Assembly: GCF_037975245.1 (NCBI RefSeq)
Contig: NC_092577.1
Span: forward strand, 1,114,001 to 1,178,000
Origin: Apostichopus japonicus
Taxonomy: Eukaryota > Echinodermata > Holothuroidea > Aspidochirotida > Stichopodidae
Length of the DNA stretch: 64,000 bases
Direction of reading: 5' to 3'
The notes under the pieces were generated by a model. That model searched no databases. It was not told the DNA's origin and saw only the letters and a program-made list of their open reading frames with translations. Of the stretch, positions 39,501-49,569 are shown piece after piece. Numbering within the stretch: position 1 is the stretch's first letter; each line of letters opens with the position of its first letter. The position numbers were made by a program, and so were the translations under genes.

Positions 39501-39527
39501 GTTTGAAAATATCACCGCTCACAGCAG
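33351..39527 (-). CDS. Monocarboxylate-transporter-like protein (SLC16/MFS), 5' end missing
   Basis: Three exons join in frame: 39527-39384, 36635-35793 and 33523-33351, with the stop TAA at 33353-33351. All introns are GT-AG and the phases agree (1/1, 1/1). The joined ~386 residues start at AVSGDIFKHQTNQKLAVIGG, continue with a transmembrane-rich part and FMRHTYGLHGAYFLLGAISW (MCT pattern D-T-Y-G-W-R-G-A-x-x-I-L-G), a charged central loop typical of the 6/7 linker, then six further membrane segments. The protein ends after GAILDFTSSFSIVFGI with a short hydrophilic tail. SLC16 proteins move lactate, pyruvate or other small acids with protons across the plasma membrane. The substrate here cannot be told. 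The exon with TM1 (conserved D-G-G-W-G-W) was not found upstream, where a repeat and a Penelope element lie. The conserved segment before TM5 is divergent. Confidence 0.85.
33530..34880 (-). other. Part of the transporter's last intron
   Basis: No exon recognised. A near-palindromic GGCCCTGACAGCCGTATATA at about 33729 resembles the end of the P-like element (CAGAGCCGTATATAGAGA) but lacks a partner. Confidence 0.4.
34885..35225. repeat. Two tandem ~148-bp units with TGACCT half-sites
   Basis: Units starting near 34891 and 35039 share ACAATTTGA(C/T)CCCTGGT, ATGAC(A/T)TTTGACCT and CTTCTTGAGATATC(G/T)(C/T)GTTTACAA, and end in a CACACATAAATACATACACA tail. The TGACCT motifs are nuclear-receptor half-sites in sequence only. 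It looks like a dispersed repeat within the transporter's intron. The Cys-containing minus-strand frames across it are artefacts. Confidence 0.6.
35793..36635 (-). CDS. MCT-like gene, large central exon
   Basis: 843 bp between an acceptor TTTTGCAG and a donor CAG|GTAAGT. It encodes IGNGLLYFAAYMAYLETF, then TM5-6, the hydrophilic loop (LEKTNEVMDASFAPTEDIQG) and TM7-11 ending GSGLGVQLGGIISG. A large central exon is usual for SLC16 genes. Confidence 0.9.
36694..36900 (-). mobile_element. tRNA-derived SINE, 5'-truncated copy
   Basis: Reverse-orientation relative of 25264-25562: the B box (GGTTCGAGTCA) and body are intact, the A box is missing, and the 3' tail is (CATA)n at 36720-36694. It lies in a transporter intron just upstream of the central exon, in the same direction as the gene. 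Confidence 0.85.
36905..37990. other. Transporter intron, unique DNA
   Basis: No exon found. A G-rich GGAGGGGGTAGAGGAGGGG stretch lies at 37180-37230. Confidence 0.4.
38005..38935. repeat. ~23-bp tandem repeat in transporter intron
   Basis: About 40 degenerate units of the type AAGTGCTCAACGCATATCAT followed by ATT. A longer block around TTAAGTTATCATAGTTCATT is repeated at about 38466 and 38598, indicating block duplication. Confidence 0.92.
39384..39527 (-). CDS. MCT-like gene, upstream internal exon (TM3 region)
   Basis: 144 bp between acceptor TCATTTAAAG and donor CAG|GTAACA. It encodes AVSGDIFKHQTNQKLAVIGG and a hydrophobic helix ending YLFVFTTVS, the MCT segment V-S-G/N-x-F-G-x-R-x-V-x-x-x-G-G. 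Phase 1 at both ends fits the next exon. Confidence 0.8.
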
Positions 39528-40611
39528 CTTTAAATGATAGAGAAAAACAAAGTGAAAATGAGAGACTAGATTTCTAGATCGAAAACAGATATATTAAAAT
39601 CAAGAAAATAAAGACCAATGATTTGCTTTTTTTCTTTTCACTAACATCAAGGCAATATTTGTAGCATCGGCAGAAAGTTAAATAAAGCCGATCAGCACTG
39701 TGCCAAATATTGATACATTAGTGCACGTTCAATAAACTTGGTATAACTGATTTTCACTAGGGTTACAAAAGTTGCCCTTCCTTTACCCAATAACCTACCT
39801 TGGTGACTTGCACATTCACACAAGAGCCACAACGCTACAGAAGCTCAACTAAGGTTCTATTTGAGAAATTTGTTTTGATTGGCAATACTTCTGAGCAGTT
39901 TATGCATTTGTTTGTGCGTAAAATATAAGACATAGGCGGGATATCCGTGTCATTTCCTTTCCTCTCGTCTCCTTTTTTCCTTGTCCTATATGCTCCTTCT
40001 TAGCAGACATAGTTTTGTTACAATGTTAGAAAGTTATGAAACATTTGTTTTAAAAATAAGATATTAAAAAAGATAAATATGCTTTTTTTTTTTATTGAAA
40101 CAAACAATGATAAATTCAACACTTGATCATGGCATGGCAGGTGCCATCAATAACCAGTGTTTCCACTTTTCAGAAATGAATTTCCCAGAATAACGCCGCT
40201 ACAATTCCTGACATCAGGTGGCTATTTCACGAAATGTACCGTACTCATTTTCAACGGTTGTTAGCCTTAATTACTCTAGGGTCTATACAAACCGCCTCTT
40301 GTTAGTCTTAGAAATATTCATGATTTTGTCGTATTCCGAGAAATTTCCTTCGAAGTGGAAACACTGTCGCGAAATTATTTCATGGAATAGATCGTTGTAC
40401 TTATTACTAAGGATCAACTATGGCACATTGCAAAAAGAGCAAAGAATCAACAGTTTATGCACTTTGTATAGTTATCACTAACTTGATGCAATAATAGAAC
40501 GAAAAAGTTAAAAAAAAAAAAAAGAATTCCTCTGCTAAAATGTTAGCTTAAAGTAATAAGACAGAGTATGCCGGCAATAATGCAGAAAATAACCAGGATT
40601 AAAATGTCCTA

Positions 40612-40860
40612 TGTAGGGAAAATGGAGGATTTGGAGAACCGATCAAGAAGTAACAATTTGGTTTCCTGAAGGTCCCCGTTCCTGCGACGATATTATCATA
40701 AACGATATTTTGATGAATATAATGGGACTAGATGTGACTGGTACGGAGATTGAAAGAGCAAACAGAACACATGACGATCCAGCCCCAATTAATCCGAGCA
40801 AACATCCCAGACCAATACACGTTTGTTGCAAGGGTTGCAAGGGTTTTAATATGGCTTGTC
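40612..40860 (+). mobile_element. L1-like LINE ORF1 fragment
   Basis: One frame gives MEDLENRSRSNNLV and, after a one-base shift, another gives FPEGPRSCDDIIINDI, then VTGTEIERANRT and SKHPRPIHV. This is the end of the coiled coil and the RRM-like part of L1/Tx1-type ORF1 proteins (pattern L-E-N-R-S-R-R-N-N-L, then I-E-R-A-H-R, then P-R-P-I). It is a short broken piece in the plus orientation, between the transporter's 5' side and repeat copy 2. Confidence 0.7.
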
Positions 40861-41217
40861 TTTTATTACGATCTGAATTTCAACAGGAATCAGGAGTCTG
40901 CCACGAAGCTGTTGCTCTGTTCTTCGTATGTAATGTTTATATCTTTTTATCTATGTTTGGTATCCTTTTAAAACTACTCTCTCCATGGTGTCGTGTTTTC
41001 CATGTTTGCAAGGATCATATAAAGTTCAGTATTATTTTACATCAAATAAAAACGTCATCTCACCTGAAGACTATGAATGGGAAAGGGGATGTACAATGCT
41101 ATTTGTTTGAATTATCAAGTTATTTTACCTGTAAGAATGATAACTGACATTTTAATATTCCCTAAACTACCGTGACTTACGTGGTATGAGTAAAAGAATC
41201 GATGTTTGTGATTTTCT

Positions 41218-43138
41218 GAATGTTATAAAAAGTCATATATACTGTCTTGTGGACACCCATATGCATTTGGATGTCGACCTTTTGACATTGTTATTAGTGA
41301 GTGCCATATGAATGGATAAAGCTAGCGCCTGGGATAAATCACTATAGAGGGATTGCATCATTTTTCAATACTAATATTAATAATAATTATGAAGTTCAAA
41401 GGTTCATGAGATATCTTCACAAGTTTGTAAACATGTTTACTTGAAGAGCAACATTGCGCAAGAGCATCACGCACCTGTTTCACCCATTGTTTTGCATCTG
41501 TGGGATTTTAGCATCAGAACAAAAGCCATATTGCGCAAGATCCGGTAAAGGGCGCGCTAACGATATTACCTGTGGAATCTTATTCAAAGCGAATGTCAAT
41601 ACAGAGCCGTATGCAGCATTTTCACAGGGTCGCCATCCTGCCGAAGTATGGCATTCGGTGCATTCAAGGCTGAAAAATTGCAGGCTCCGCGATCTTGCCT
41701 GGAGAATTGCACACGGGCCTTGGTGACCAATCTGTAAGGTATCATTGACGATTGGGTGATGGGCTGTTCCCCAGGACCGGCTGTGACAGCCTAGAGAGTA
41801 CTGCTCATGTTTTCAGTCATTGCTCATGTGTTGTGGGAGTGGTTTCAATACTTAGCCGACCGTGTTACGGGAGACCGTTCATCGACGGTAGGGTAAGGGT
41901 TTGTCTAGTATGGGGTAGCTGACTCTCCAGTGTGTTCTGTTGGTGTTTTTGCGCCGTATTACTTGTATTTCTGTTATTTTGACAAAATATATTTGGAGGA
42001 ATAGACGTGATATAGCTTTTAGGGGAGGATTTCCCCATGCTGGCAGGCAGTCCTTGAGGCGGTGAAGTTTGACATTCGCCTTCAGATTGAAAGAGATTTT
42101 CGCCGTTTATCTGGGGCTGCCTTCTTCGGGTGATAGTGTGATGGGAGGGCTGTTTTGTCCCACGGCGGGCTTGTCGTCAGTTTGTAGCTTATTGAATTTT
42201 CGGGTGGGAGTGGGTGGGTGGTGTTTGTCTCCGCTGGTTGGTGGGCGTTAATTATTTGCTTGGGTTATGTTTGTGAGAGGGGGTTGGGTATCAGTGCCGT
42301 TTGGCCGTAACGTTTTGGTTCCTGCGTGGTGGGTAACGTAAAGAGCACAGTGCCGTACGGTCGTTCTCACTGTTTTTAGTGAAGCTGTCTGGGCCTTATT
42401 ATTCCTGCCGTCACATATCCCTTCTTTTACTTCTCAAATTATTTTCGGGAAGTTTCTGAGATGGTTTCTTTCCTATCACTTTTCAACCGCTAAACCTGCC
42501 CTGTACTTTACCGGATTTAGACAATTTTGCTGAATTGATTTAAATTTCAACCGTTAAAACCCGCCGCCTATATTATAATCTCACTGGATTCGGACAATTC
42601 TCCTGGATTAAATTTTCCATATGTCAAACTTGCCGTGACTTTCAGCTAATTTCGAGTCTCCTTCCGCAAAGCGAACTCGCCAACGTTGCAGTAGCCACCA
42701 CAGCCGGTTTATCATTGCTGAGCGTTCCTGGAGGTACCTCCTATGTAAGTTTAACTTTTTTGTTATTTGTAATTAGGTACCACTGTCCAACGTATGACTA
42801 TATAGCCATATGTTACTTTTCCCTCATTTTAGGATTTCTTGAGAGGAAGCAATCAATTGTTAACTTATACGTAAAGTCTCTTTCTCATCTGTCTTGACTC
42901 TCCTTTAACCCTTCCCTCAAAATTTGATCTGACTTCGCAACAATATGGACTACAGCTGTGTGGATATAATCAACCTAGTGTCAGGGGGGGGGGGGGAGCC
43001 TGATTGAGCCGTGCGAGGCACAGCTCCTGCAGGTTAGCAAAACAATTTTTAAACCAAAAACAGACTATTAATTATTAATACATTGGTAAGGGTAAGAATA
43101 GCTGCGATATACACAGAATGGAAGCTTTAAAAACTACA
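41218..43138. repeat. ~1.9 kb dispersed repeat, copy 2
   Basis: Inverted homologue of 31340-33226. The two copies face each other across 8 kb holding most of the transporter gene. The copy ends before a G run near 43150. A G run at about 42985 replaces a C-rich stretch of copy 1. Confidence 0.85.
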
Positions 43139-44640
43139 AAAACTCAATCGGGGGGGGGGGGGGGGTTAAATAATTTGGTTATTTTGGGTTATAATGTAAA
43201 CAATCTCTATACAATTTGAGGTAAATAATAATATAAATATAATGTTTCCTGTTAACAGGTTAGTTAACAGGAGGAGTATATCTAACGATAAAGTTTGCGT
43301 GTTTGTGTACAAATCTGTCCTTTACCGTATTGTGTGGGTTATGAAATATATATATTTCAAAGAATAGTATAACGCGGGCAAAACTGTTTATTCTGTGTGT
43401 ACATAACGTCGGTAAGGGGATTGCGCCACCATATTTAGTCTTCGAGGCAGTGCCGATGAACCTTCCTGAAGACTTAGCTTCTACCATGTGCCGGTGTAGC
43501 ATTACAAACTGTCGAATGTCTCCCCTGATTCAGTACATACTGTCCTAGTCCCCCTAGAACACTTTATACTGGATTTAACAGTAGATTTAGTCTCCCGGAA
43601 CAATTATACAAGGCCTGTTGGTACACATTGTCTCCCCGGACAGTATATGCTATGGTTAAACGAAAGGGGGACGTTATTTGACGGTCGTTTATTTTGTATG
43701 CGGTCTGATCCAAGGCGATGACGGTGGCTGGGCTTGGTACAAGAGATAAAAGGGATTTGCAATTTAGCTTAGCAACCGTTGCTGCGGTAAACAACGATAT
43801 GTGTTATCCAACGTCAGAAATAGGGACCACGTGACAGGGGGTCGGGGTATATAAAAGTTTGACTGAACCACCAGCCAGTGAGTCGCAGCAAGTCAGTCCG
43901 AAAGGAAAAAACTGCTTCTGAAGTTGCCGACGTTGTAATCACTGTTTTTATAAAAAAAAAAAAACGTCCAGCCAAACCCGTCCACGGAACGCTTGTAGTG
44001 AGTTTGTTAGAGTGCCGAGGTTGTAACGTGACGTCGATGTTATTGCGCATATCAACTACCGACTGCTGTTACATTGTAAGCGCTTGTTATGTTTGTACTT
44101 ATGTATTTATGTTACTTGCATACACACAGGAGACGAGAGCGACTTCCTAATGCATCTGCGTTAGTATTCTTTCTATGGAGATGTGACTGTGTAAATCAAC
44201 GGCCAGCCAGAACATACCGTTGGCGCATTCAGTGTATATACAAGTTTCAGGGGGAAGGGGACTTCCTAAACGCCGCGTTAATGCTGTACGTATGGGTAGT
44301 AAACAGAGATACCGTTGGCGCGTATGTACGAGCACCGGTGAGGTGGACTGCGTTAGTACGCGTTAGTACAATCCCTGCGGAGAGGTGGTCGCAAATGAAA
44401 TATATGTTTACGTATGTACACACAGGGGATTGATGCTGTCCTGCGCTGAGATGATTGTGAACAAACTGTCAGACATCAATGTATTGTTAGCACCCTGATT
44501 GTGTATGTACGATTGCGGAGAAGACTTTGCATGGATAAAGTGTAAGTGTCAATGTTATTCTATGAACACAAAGTTGTGAACCGACGGTCAACCATTTTTA
44601 TGTTGTTGGCACATAATATGTGTATAATCCTTGCTCTTCC
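43139..44640. other. Unassigned DNA with a TATA-type promoter
   Basis: Open frames on both strands are unrecognisable. It contains the strong TATA element described separately and an A run at 43951-43964. Confidence 0.4.
43846..43900 (+). promoter_or_regulatory. Putative TATA promoter
   Basis: GGGGTATATAAAAGTTTGA at 43844-43862 is an excellent TATA box. About 30 bp downstream lies CCAGTGAGTCGCAGCAAGTC, and a run of TCAGTCCG could serve as initiator. It points towards the Penelope-like remnant 800 bp away and could be that element's or another retroelement's promoter. No transcript evidence is available. Confidence 0.4.
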
Positions 44641-44653
44641 ATAACGGAGCACC

Positions 44654-45100
44654 GTGGACAAAAAAAAATCTTCTGACGATCTATTTGACGTCACTATGGG
44701 TAGTTTCGACGGAGCGGAGATCTGTGAGCTAGTGGGGACTTTTCTGCTCAATATTATCGCCCAAAAATATGACAAGGGAAGGATTGGCCTGTATAGAGAT
44801 GACGGACTTGCAGCCTTTGACGAAAAACCACAAGTAATAGGGCACATCAAGAAAGACCTCTGTAAAATATTTAACACCTATGGTTTAAACATCACTGTAG
44901 AAGCCAACCAGAAAGTCATCAACTACCTAGATGTGACGTTAGACCTCATCACAAACCAGTACTACCCCTACACCAAGCCTGGCAACACTCCACAGTACAT
45001 ACACAGTAAATCCAACCACCCGCAAGTTATACTAAAAAATCTACCAGAGTCCATCAACAGAACATTGTGTGACATCTCTTCGAATGAGGAAGTTTTTTAA
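44654..45100 (+). pseudogene. Penelope-like reverse transcriptase, partial
   Basis: Contains [18 protein letters not shown] (RT motif 4 region), [10 protein letters not shown] (motif C, with the two catalytic Asp) and thumb-like [10 protein letters not shown] and [20 protein letters not shown], all conserved in the family. The frame ends SNEEVF at a six-T run where family members read on. The next frame takes over from about 45090 with [12 protein letters not shown], so a single-base length change in the T run breaks the protein. There is no ATG; the listed start is the first in-frame GTG after an upstream stop. Confidence 0.85.
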
Positions 45101-45854
45101 CAAAGCTGCTCCTATTTACCAACAAGCGCTAAACAACAGCGGGTTCAAACACAAGCTCACCTACTCCGAGCCGCAGCCAAAAAAGAAACGTAACAGGTCT
45201 AGAAAGGTTATTTGGTTTAACCCACCGGATTCGAAGAATGTCGACACAAACATCGGACAATCATTCCCTTTTCTCGTTAAGAAAAATTTCCCTCCCGGAA
45301 GTGTCTTGCATCAAATATGTAACAAAAACACCATAAAAATCAGTTACTGTTGTATAGACAACATTCAGCATACTGTAAGTGCACATAATCAAGTTTTACT
45401 TAAGAGTGCTAATAAGAAGGAAGACTCCTGTAACTGCAGAAACAAAATGGATTGCCCTACCCCTGGTAAATGTAACACCCCCTCCCCAGTAATGTACCAG
45501 GCCACTGTATCCTCGGTGGTGGGGACAGAAACCTATGTTGGCCTTGCGCAATCTTTCAAACTCAGATATAACAACCACAAAAAATCTTTTAACAACAAAA
45601 GATACGCTCATGACACAGCACTCAGCAAATACATTTGGCACTTGAAAGATAGCAATATTCTGTATAAAATCACTTGGAAATTCCTAGTAAAAGCCAGTAC
45701 TCATAATGTTGCCACAAAAAGGTGCAATTTGTGCCTCTGGGAAAAGTTTTTAATTATTTACAAACCCAACTTAGCTACGTTAAATACCCGTTCAGAGTTT
45801 ATAACCACCTGTAGGCATGCTAACAAATTCTCCCTATCCAGATTAAAAGAGTAG
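45069..45854 (+). pseudogene. Penelope-like GIY-YIG endonuclease region
   Basis: About 250 residues: a basic linker (PKKKRNRSRKVIWFNPP), a Cys-rich CNCRNKMDCPTPGKC motif that precedes the nuclease in Penelope-like proteins, then a GIY-YIG domain with TYVGLAQSFKLRYNNHKKSF and AHDTALSKYIWHLKD. It ends after a C-terminal Cys pair (CNLCLWEKFLI) and a final TAG. The GIY part reads Y-x-A-T-V then T-Y-V-G. The frame is intact from the frameshift to the stop. Confidence 0.88.
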
Positions 45855-45952
45855 GTTTCTTTCAGGGTTATCGGTCCATATCGTTCCTTTATTCTATGTG
45901 TGTTCTGCTGTATTGTATCTAAGTGCATGCAGTCTTGCATTATACTGCTGTA

Positions 45953-45994
45953 TCGCCAGATGAGTGGATCTACCCACGAAACTCTGAGTAGCGA
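45953..45994 (+). ncRNA. Decayed type I hammerhead ribozyme of the Penelope element
   Basis: Elements in order: helix I strand TCGC (45953-45956), core CAGATGA (45957-45963), helix II GTGG/CCAC (45964-45967 with 45974-45977) closed by a six-base loop, GAAA (45978-45981), a very short helix III (ACTC/GAGT), cleavage triplet GTA ending at 45990, and helix I strand GCGA (45991-45994). The canonical core is CUGANGA. Here the U is A, a change at a catalytically essential position, so the motif is probably inactive. Hammerheads with minimal helix III are known from Penelope-like elements, matching the position 100 bp after the ORF. Confidence 0.7.
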
Positions 45995-46090
45995 AGCAAT
46001 GAATTGCTAGCCTGGAATATACTCTATTTGTAATGCTCAGCAAAACGCTTAGAGCACTCTCGTTGAGGTACCTGACAGATATATTAATCA

Positions 46091-46095
<5 letters not shown>

Positions 46096-46140
<45 letters not shown>
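46096..46140. repeat. (TA)n microsatellite
   Basis: About 22 TA units, directly upstream of first-exon copy A. Confidence 0.9.
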
Positions 46141-46142
<2 letters not shown>

Positions 46143-46345
46143 CGTTTTGAGATATTAAATCAATTAACACTTGCCAAAACATTATAATCTTTGCACAATT
46201 CAACAGCTTCCGGATGTGGTCATGATATTCAAGACAAAACACCTTTTAATTGACTAAATAGAACAGTTTGTTTCACTGAGAGCAGGATTCAAATTAAAGT
46301 TAAGCTTCAAACCAGCGAGGAGAAAGGAAGATTTCATCTTCAAAC

Positions 46346-46418
46346 ATGGAGACTAAAACATTTCTCCATCTCTTTATTGTTTTCGCTGTTTGTGTTGATG
46401 CTTCTCTGGCAGCCGGCA
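46346..46418 (+). CDS. Signal-peptide exon copy A of the FReD gene
   Basis: ATG and 24 codons plus one base, donor GGCA|GTAAGT (strong). The peptide starts [20 protein letters not shown] and ends LAAG, a hydrophobic secretion signal. It differs from copy C (54043) only in the last few residues and ends in the same phase (1), so it could splice to exon 2 at 55657. The 5' UTR is also conserved between copies. Use as an alternative first exon, or a leftover of a lost paralogue, are both possible. Confidence 0.7.
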
Positions 46419-47179
46419 GTAAGTTTTCTTTTATTTAATATGTTTGCTTTTCTGTTTTTAATATTTGCCGTACAAGTTTAAGAAAAAAAATGAACTTTTG
46501 TATAGGCTGCTCAGAAATGTTGTTTACGATCATTTCATAATATCATCTTTTAATTGTCTTAAGTTACATGTATTTTGCACAAATAATGAGGTAATCAAGC
46601 TTTCATTTTGTGTATAGAACATTTTCTAATGATACATCGAAGACATGTTGTTTCAACACATAAAACATAAACTTGATTTAATAATAACTTAAAATTATAT
46701 TAGTACACCTTCTATTCATATCTTTAACGAGGGCCGGATATAACACTGAGCCCAGGTGAATCCCCCAAAATATGACGCCGAAGAAAAGAAACCATGAGAT
46801 AACTCATCTTAAAAGCTTTTTTTCACTTCTTCATATTACTATCCTACTTATATTGTATGTATATTAAAGATCAATCGAAAGTTACGAATGAGATACATAT
46901 ACACACACACATTCATTAGTTGTGCACCTGGGTTAGGAACCCGCCAAAAAGTTATCTCCGGCGGCCAAGGGTTCCTAAAGCCGGTAAATCCGGCCTCGTC
47001 TTTAAGATATGTAAGATGAACGTGAATATAAGTCCACTAATAATGGGAATCATTTATATGTTTGTGTTTTTATCAATGACGTCACATGAATATTCTATCT
47101 GGTTATTCAGTTTTATCGTGTTTACTATGCATAGTAAACTTAGTAGTAATATGGTGATATTATAACTTGGTGATATTAT

Positions 47180-47712
47180 AACAGACTACAGTCAAGGTTG
47201 CTACTTTTGCTTCCAAAGCATGGAATGGATTACTGCCAGTCACGTTTAATGACTTTATATGTAGTAACAGAGTCTAACATAACCATCACACAAGCCAAGC
47301 CGACAACGCTCATTGCAGTGTTTACCATAGTAACAGTGGGAAATTCGGTCTTCGTAATAGAGCAATACAAATTTGGAATGATCTATCAAAAAAAGTTGAA
47401 GTCTATACCTTCAAAACCCACATTCACCAGACATTTGAAAAAGGAATTTATTTACTCGTACTAGTATTATATAATCTATTCACGTATCCATCTCAGCATC
47501 ATCAGGTTATTATTATTATTATTATTATTATCATTATTATTATTATTATTACTGTATATTTAATCCTTATGTATATATTGTATTATTTATATTTGTACAT
47601 TTTTTCTTTCTGTTCTTCCATGAAGTCTCCTACTTTCCTTTTTAATATTTTATAGGAGACTTCCTTTCTAATTATCTACAATTGTCGATAAAACAAATAA
47701 ATAAATAAATGA
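47180..47712 (+). mobile_element. LINE 3' end (CR1/RTE-like) with AAAT tail
   Basis: Broken frames read VKVATFASKAWNGLLPVTF, then HSNSGKFGLRNRAIQIWNDL and KTHIHQTFEKGIY, matching the C-terminus of non-LTR ORF2 proteins (G-K-R-S-F-x-x-R-x-x-x-L-W-N-x-L, then F-K-x-x-L-K). A (TTA)n tract at 47508-47550 follows and the copy ends in an AAATAAATAAATAAAT tail at about 47695-47711. A shortened duplicate is in unit B at 52505-52672, so insertion came before the duplication. Confidence 0.65.
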
Positions 47713-48709
47713 GTTTGTTTAATATTACTATGTTTTGAAATAACTAATACGATATTTATGTATTACAAACTAACGATAAATTCTATTTTATTTACAAAAT
47801 ATTTCAATGCATGAGGAAGCCTTTGATTGACGAAAAAAATTAACCCCTTTACGAACGGTAAATACATGATATTCAAGCTTTTAAATATGAACTTTTTTTG
47901 AGTATGAAATATGATAATTTTTATTCTAAACGTTCCGTACCAAGATTGCAGCACTCGAAACAACCAAGTATATTAACATATTAGATGTACAAATTTTGAG
48001 AAAGGTTTGACCTGAAAATCTGGCGTGTCCCTAACAAATCGACGATGAGAGGCTAACTAGAGATCAAGTTTTTAATTTAGCTGATTGTTTGAGGTGTGCT
48101 GAATGTTCCAAACATCTTTCTTTTTCTTTTTCTTTTTTTTTTGGGTCATTTCCCATCTTCCTGACCTAGAAGCTATGACAGTCGCCATATTGGTCCTTAA
48201 TATAAACTATCAATATACATGATAAATTATTGAGTGGGTTGAGTATTATTACATTCGAATGCCCATGTCACCATAGCAACCCCGTTTGTATATAAGGTGT
48301 ATAGTTAATAAAAATCTTCACTAAATTTAACGTTCGTTTGTGGCTAAACATTAAATAAGTATTATACAAAAAAAAGAGTAAATAATGATGTGTATCTTTT
48401 GAAACAACAAGATAATTCATTACATGATCTTGACGAATCAGATTATTTACTTTACGGTTTCTATGGCGACATGTTTGTTTGTTCATTTGGGCTTGGTTAT
48501 TTTACCTATAAGACCTGTAAGAAGTGTTTCTATCATTATGACTTTTATAACGTTTTTGTTCTGTGAACTGCTGTAAAATGATAAATTTACAGGCCTACTT
48601 AAAAATATACTTATTGATGTCTTGTTTTCAAGTTGAAATATTACAATACAAGTTCATTGCTAGACGTCCTAGTGTGCACTAATGTTATACATATACACAT
48701 ACACATATA

Positions 48710-48812
48710 TATAAATATATATATATATATGTATATATATATGCATCCATTAAACATATACACACATATAAATAAATATATATATATATTTATATATATA
48801 TATATATATATA
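48710..48812. repeat. (TA)n-rich microsatellite
   Basis: Interrupted TA/TATG array upstream of first-exon copy B. Confidence 0.9.
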
Positions 48813-49054
48813 GCTTCATCCAATGATAAAAAATCTAGATGTCACGTGATGGTCATCCATTAAGAATGCCTGCAAGTGAGAGTCTGTTAAATGCGCAGAC
48901 ACTCCCCCATTTTACAACATAAGAACTATACAACGCCGTTGAAAAGAACACCTTTTAATTGACTAAATAGAACAGTTTGTTTCATAGAGTGCAGGATTGA
49001 AATTTAAATCAAGCTTCAAGCCAGCAAGGAGGAAGGAAGATTTCATCTTCAAAC

Positions 49055-49127
49055 ATGGAGACTAAAACATTTCTCCATCTCTTTATTGTTTTCGCAGTTT
49101 GTGATGATGCTTCTCTGGCAGCCAGCA
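49055..49127 (+). CDS. Signal-peptide exon copy B of the FReD gene
   Basis: 73 coding bases from ATG to donor AGCA|GTAAGT. The peptide starts [20 protein letters not shown] and differs from copy A by a Val to Asp change and a few end residues. Same phase as copies A and C. The Asp falls at the end of the hydrophobic core and should not destroy the signal. Function unproven. Confidence 0.65.
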
Positions 49128-49569
49128 GTAAGTTTTTTTTATTTAATATGTTTGCTTTTATGTTTTTAATATTTGCCGTACAAGTTTAAGAAGAAAAGAG
49201 ATTGAACTAACGTAGGCTGCTCTGAAATGTTATTTACGATCATTTCATAATATCATATTTTAATTGTCTTAAGTTACATGTATTTTGCACAGATAATGAG
49301 GTAATCAAGCTTTCATTTTGTGTATAGAACATTTTCTAATGACATATCGAGGACATGTTGTTTCAACACATAAAACATCAACTTGATTTTAATAATAACT
49401 TAAAATTATATTAGTACACTTTCTATTCATATCTTTTACGAGGGCCGGATGTAACACTGAGCCCAGGTGAATCCCCCAAAATATGATGCCGAAGAAAAGA
49501 AACCATGAGATAACTCATCTTAAAAGCTTTTTTTCACTTCTTCATATTGCTATCCTACTTATATTGTAT

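Larger units (their letters stand above)
44642..45854 (+). mobile_element. Penelope-like element, 5'-truncated (RT + GIY-YIG)
   Basis: Two overlapping frames form the C-terminal half of a Penelope-like polyprotein. The first carries [17 protein letters not shown] and the RT catalytic motif YRDDGLAA, the second the endonuclease. The N-terminal RT motifs (1-3) are missing. A hammerhead-like fold follows 100 bp after the stop, as expected for the long terminal repeats of such elements. It cannot be autonomous. Penelope-like elements prime reverse transcription at nicked or telomeric DNA. Confidence 0.88.
46238..48948 (+). repeat. Duplicated first-exon unit, copy A (~2.7 kb)
   Basis: Begins with ACACCTTTTAATTGACTAAA and includes signal-peptide exon A, its donor, a segment at 46740-47180 and a LINE tail. 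The same order recurs in copy B (48950 onwards, with insertions, to about 52870). Copy C starts near 53958. Blocks at 46980-47180 and 52286-52510, and at 48410-48480 and 52678-52748, are near-identical. Confidence 0.85.

Noticed and set aside
40643-40840. Minus-strand hydrophobic frame as the missing TM1 exon of the transporter
   Set aside because: It lacks the D-G-G-W-G-W motif, and the plus strand of the same DNA reads as an L1-type ORF1, which explains the open frame.
43878-44433. Overlapping ORFs downstream of the TATA box as a Penelope N-terminal part
   Set aside because: No RT motifs 1-3 could be recognised and stops separate them from the RT frame.
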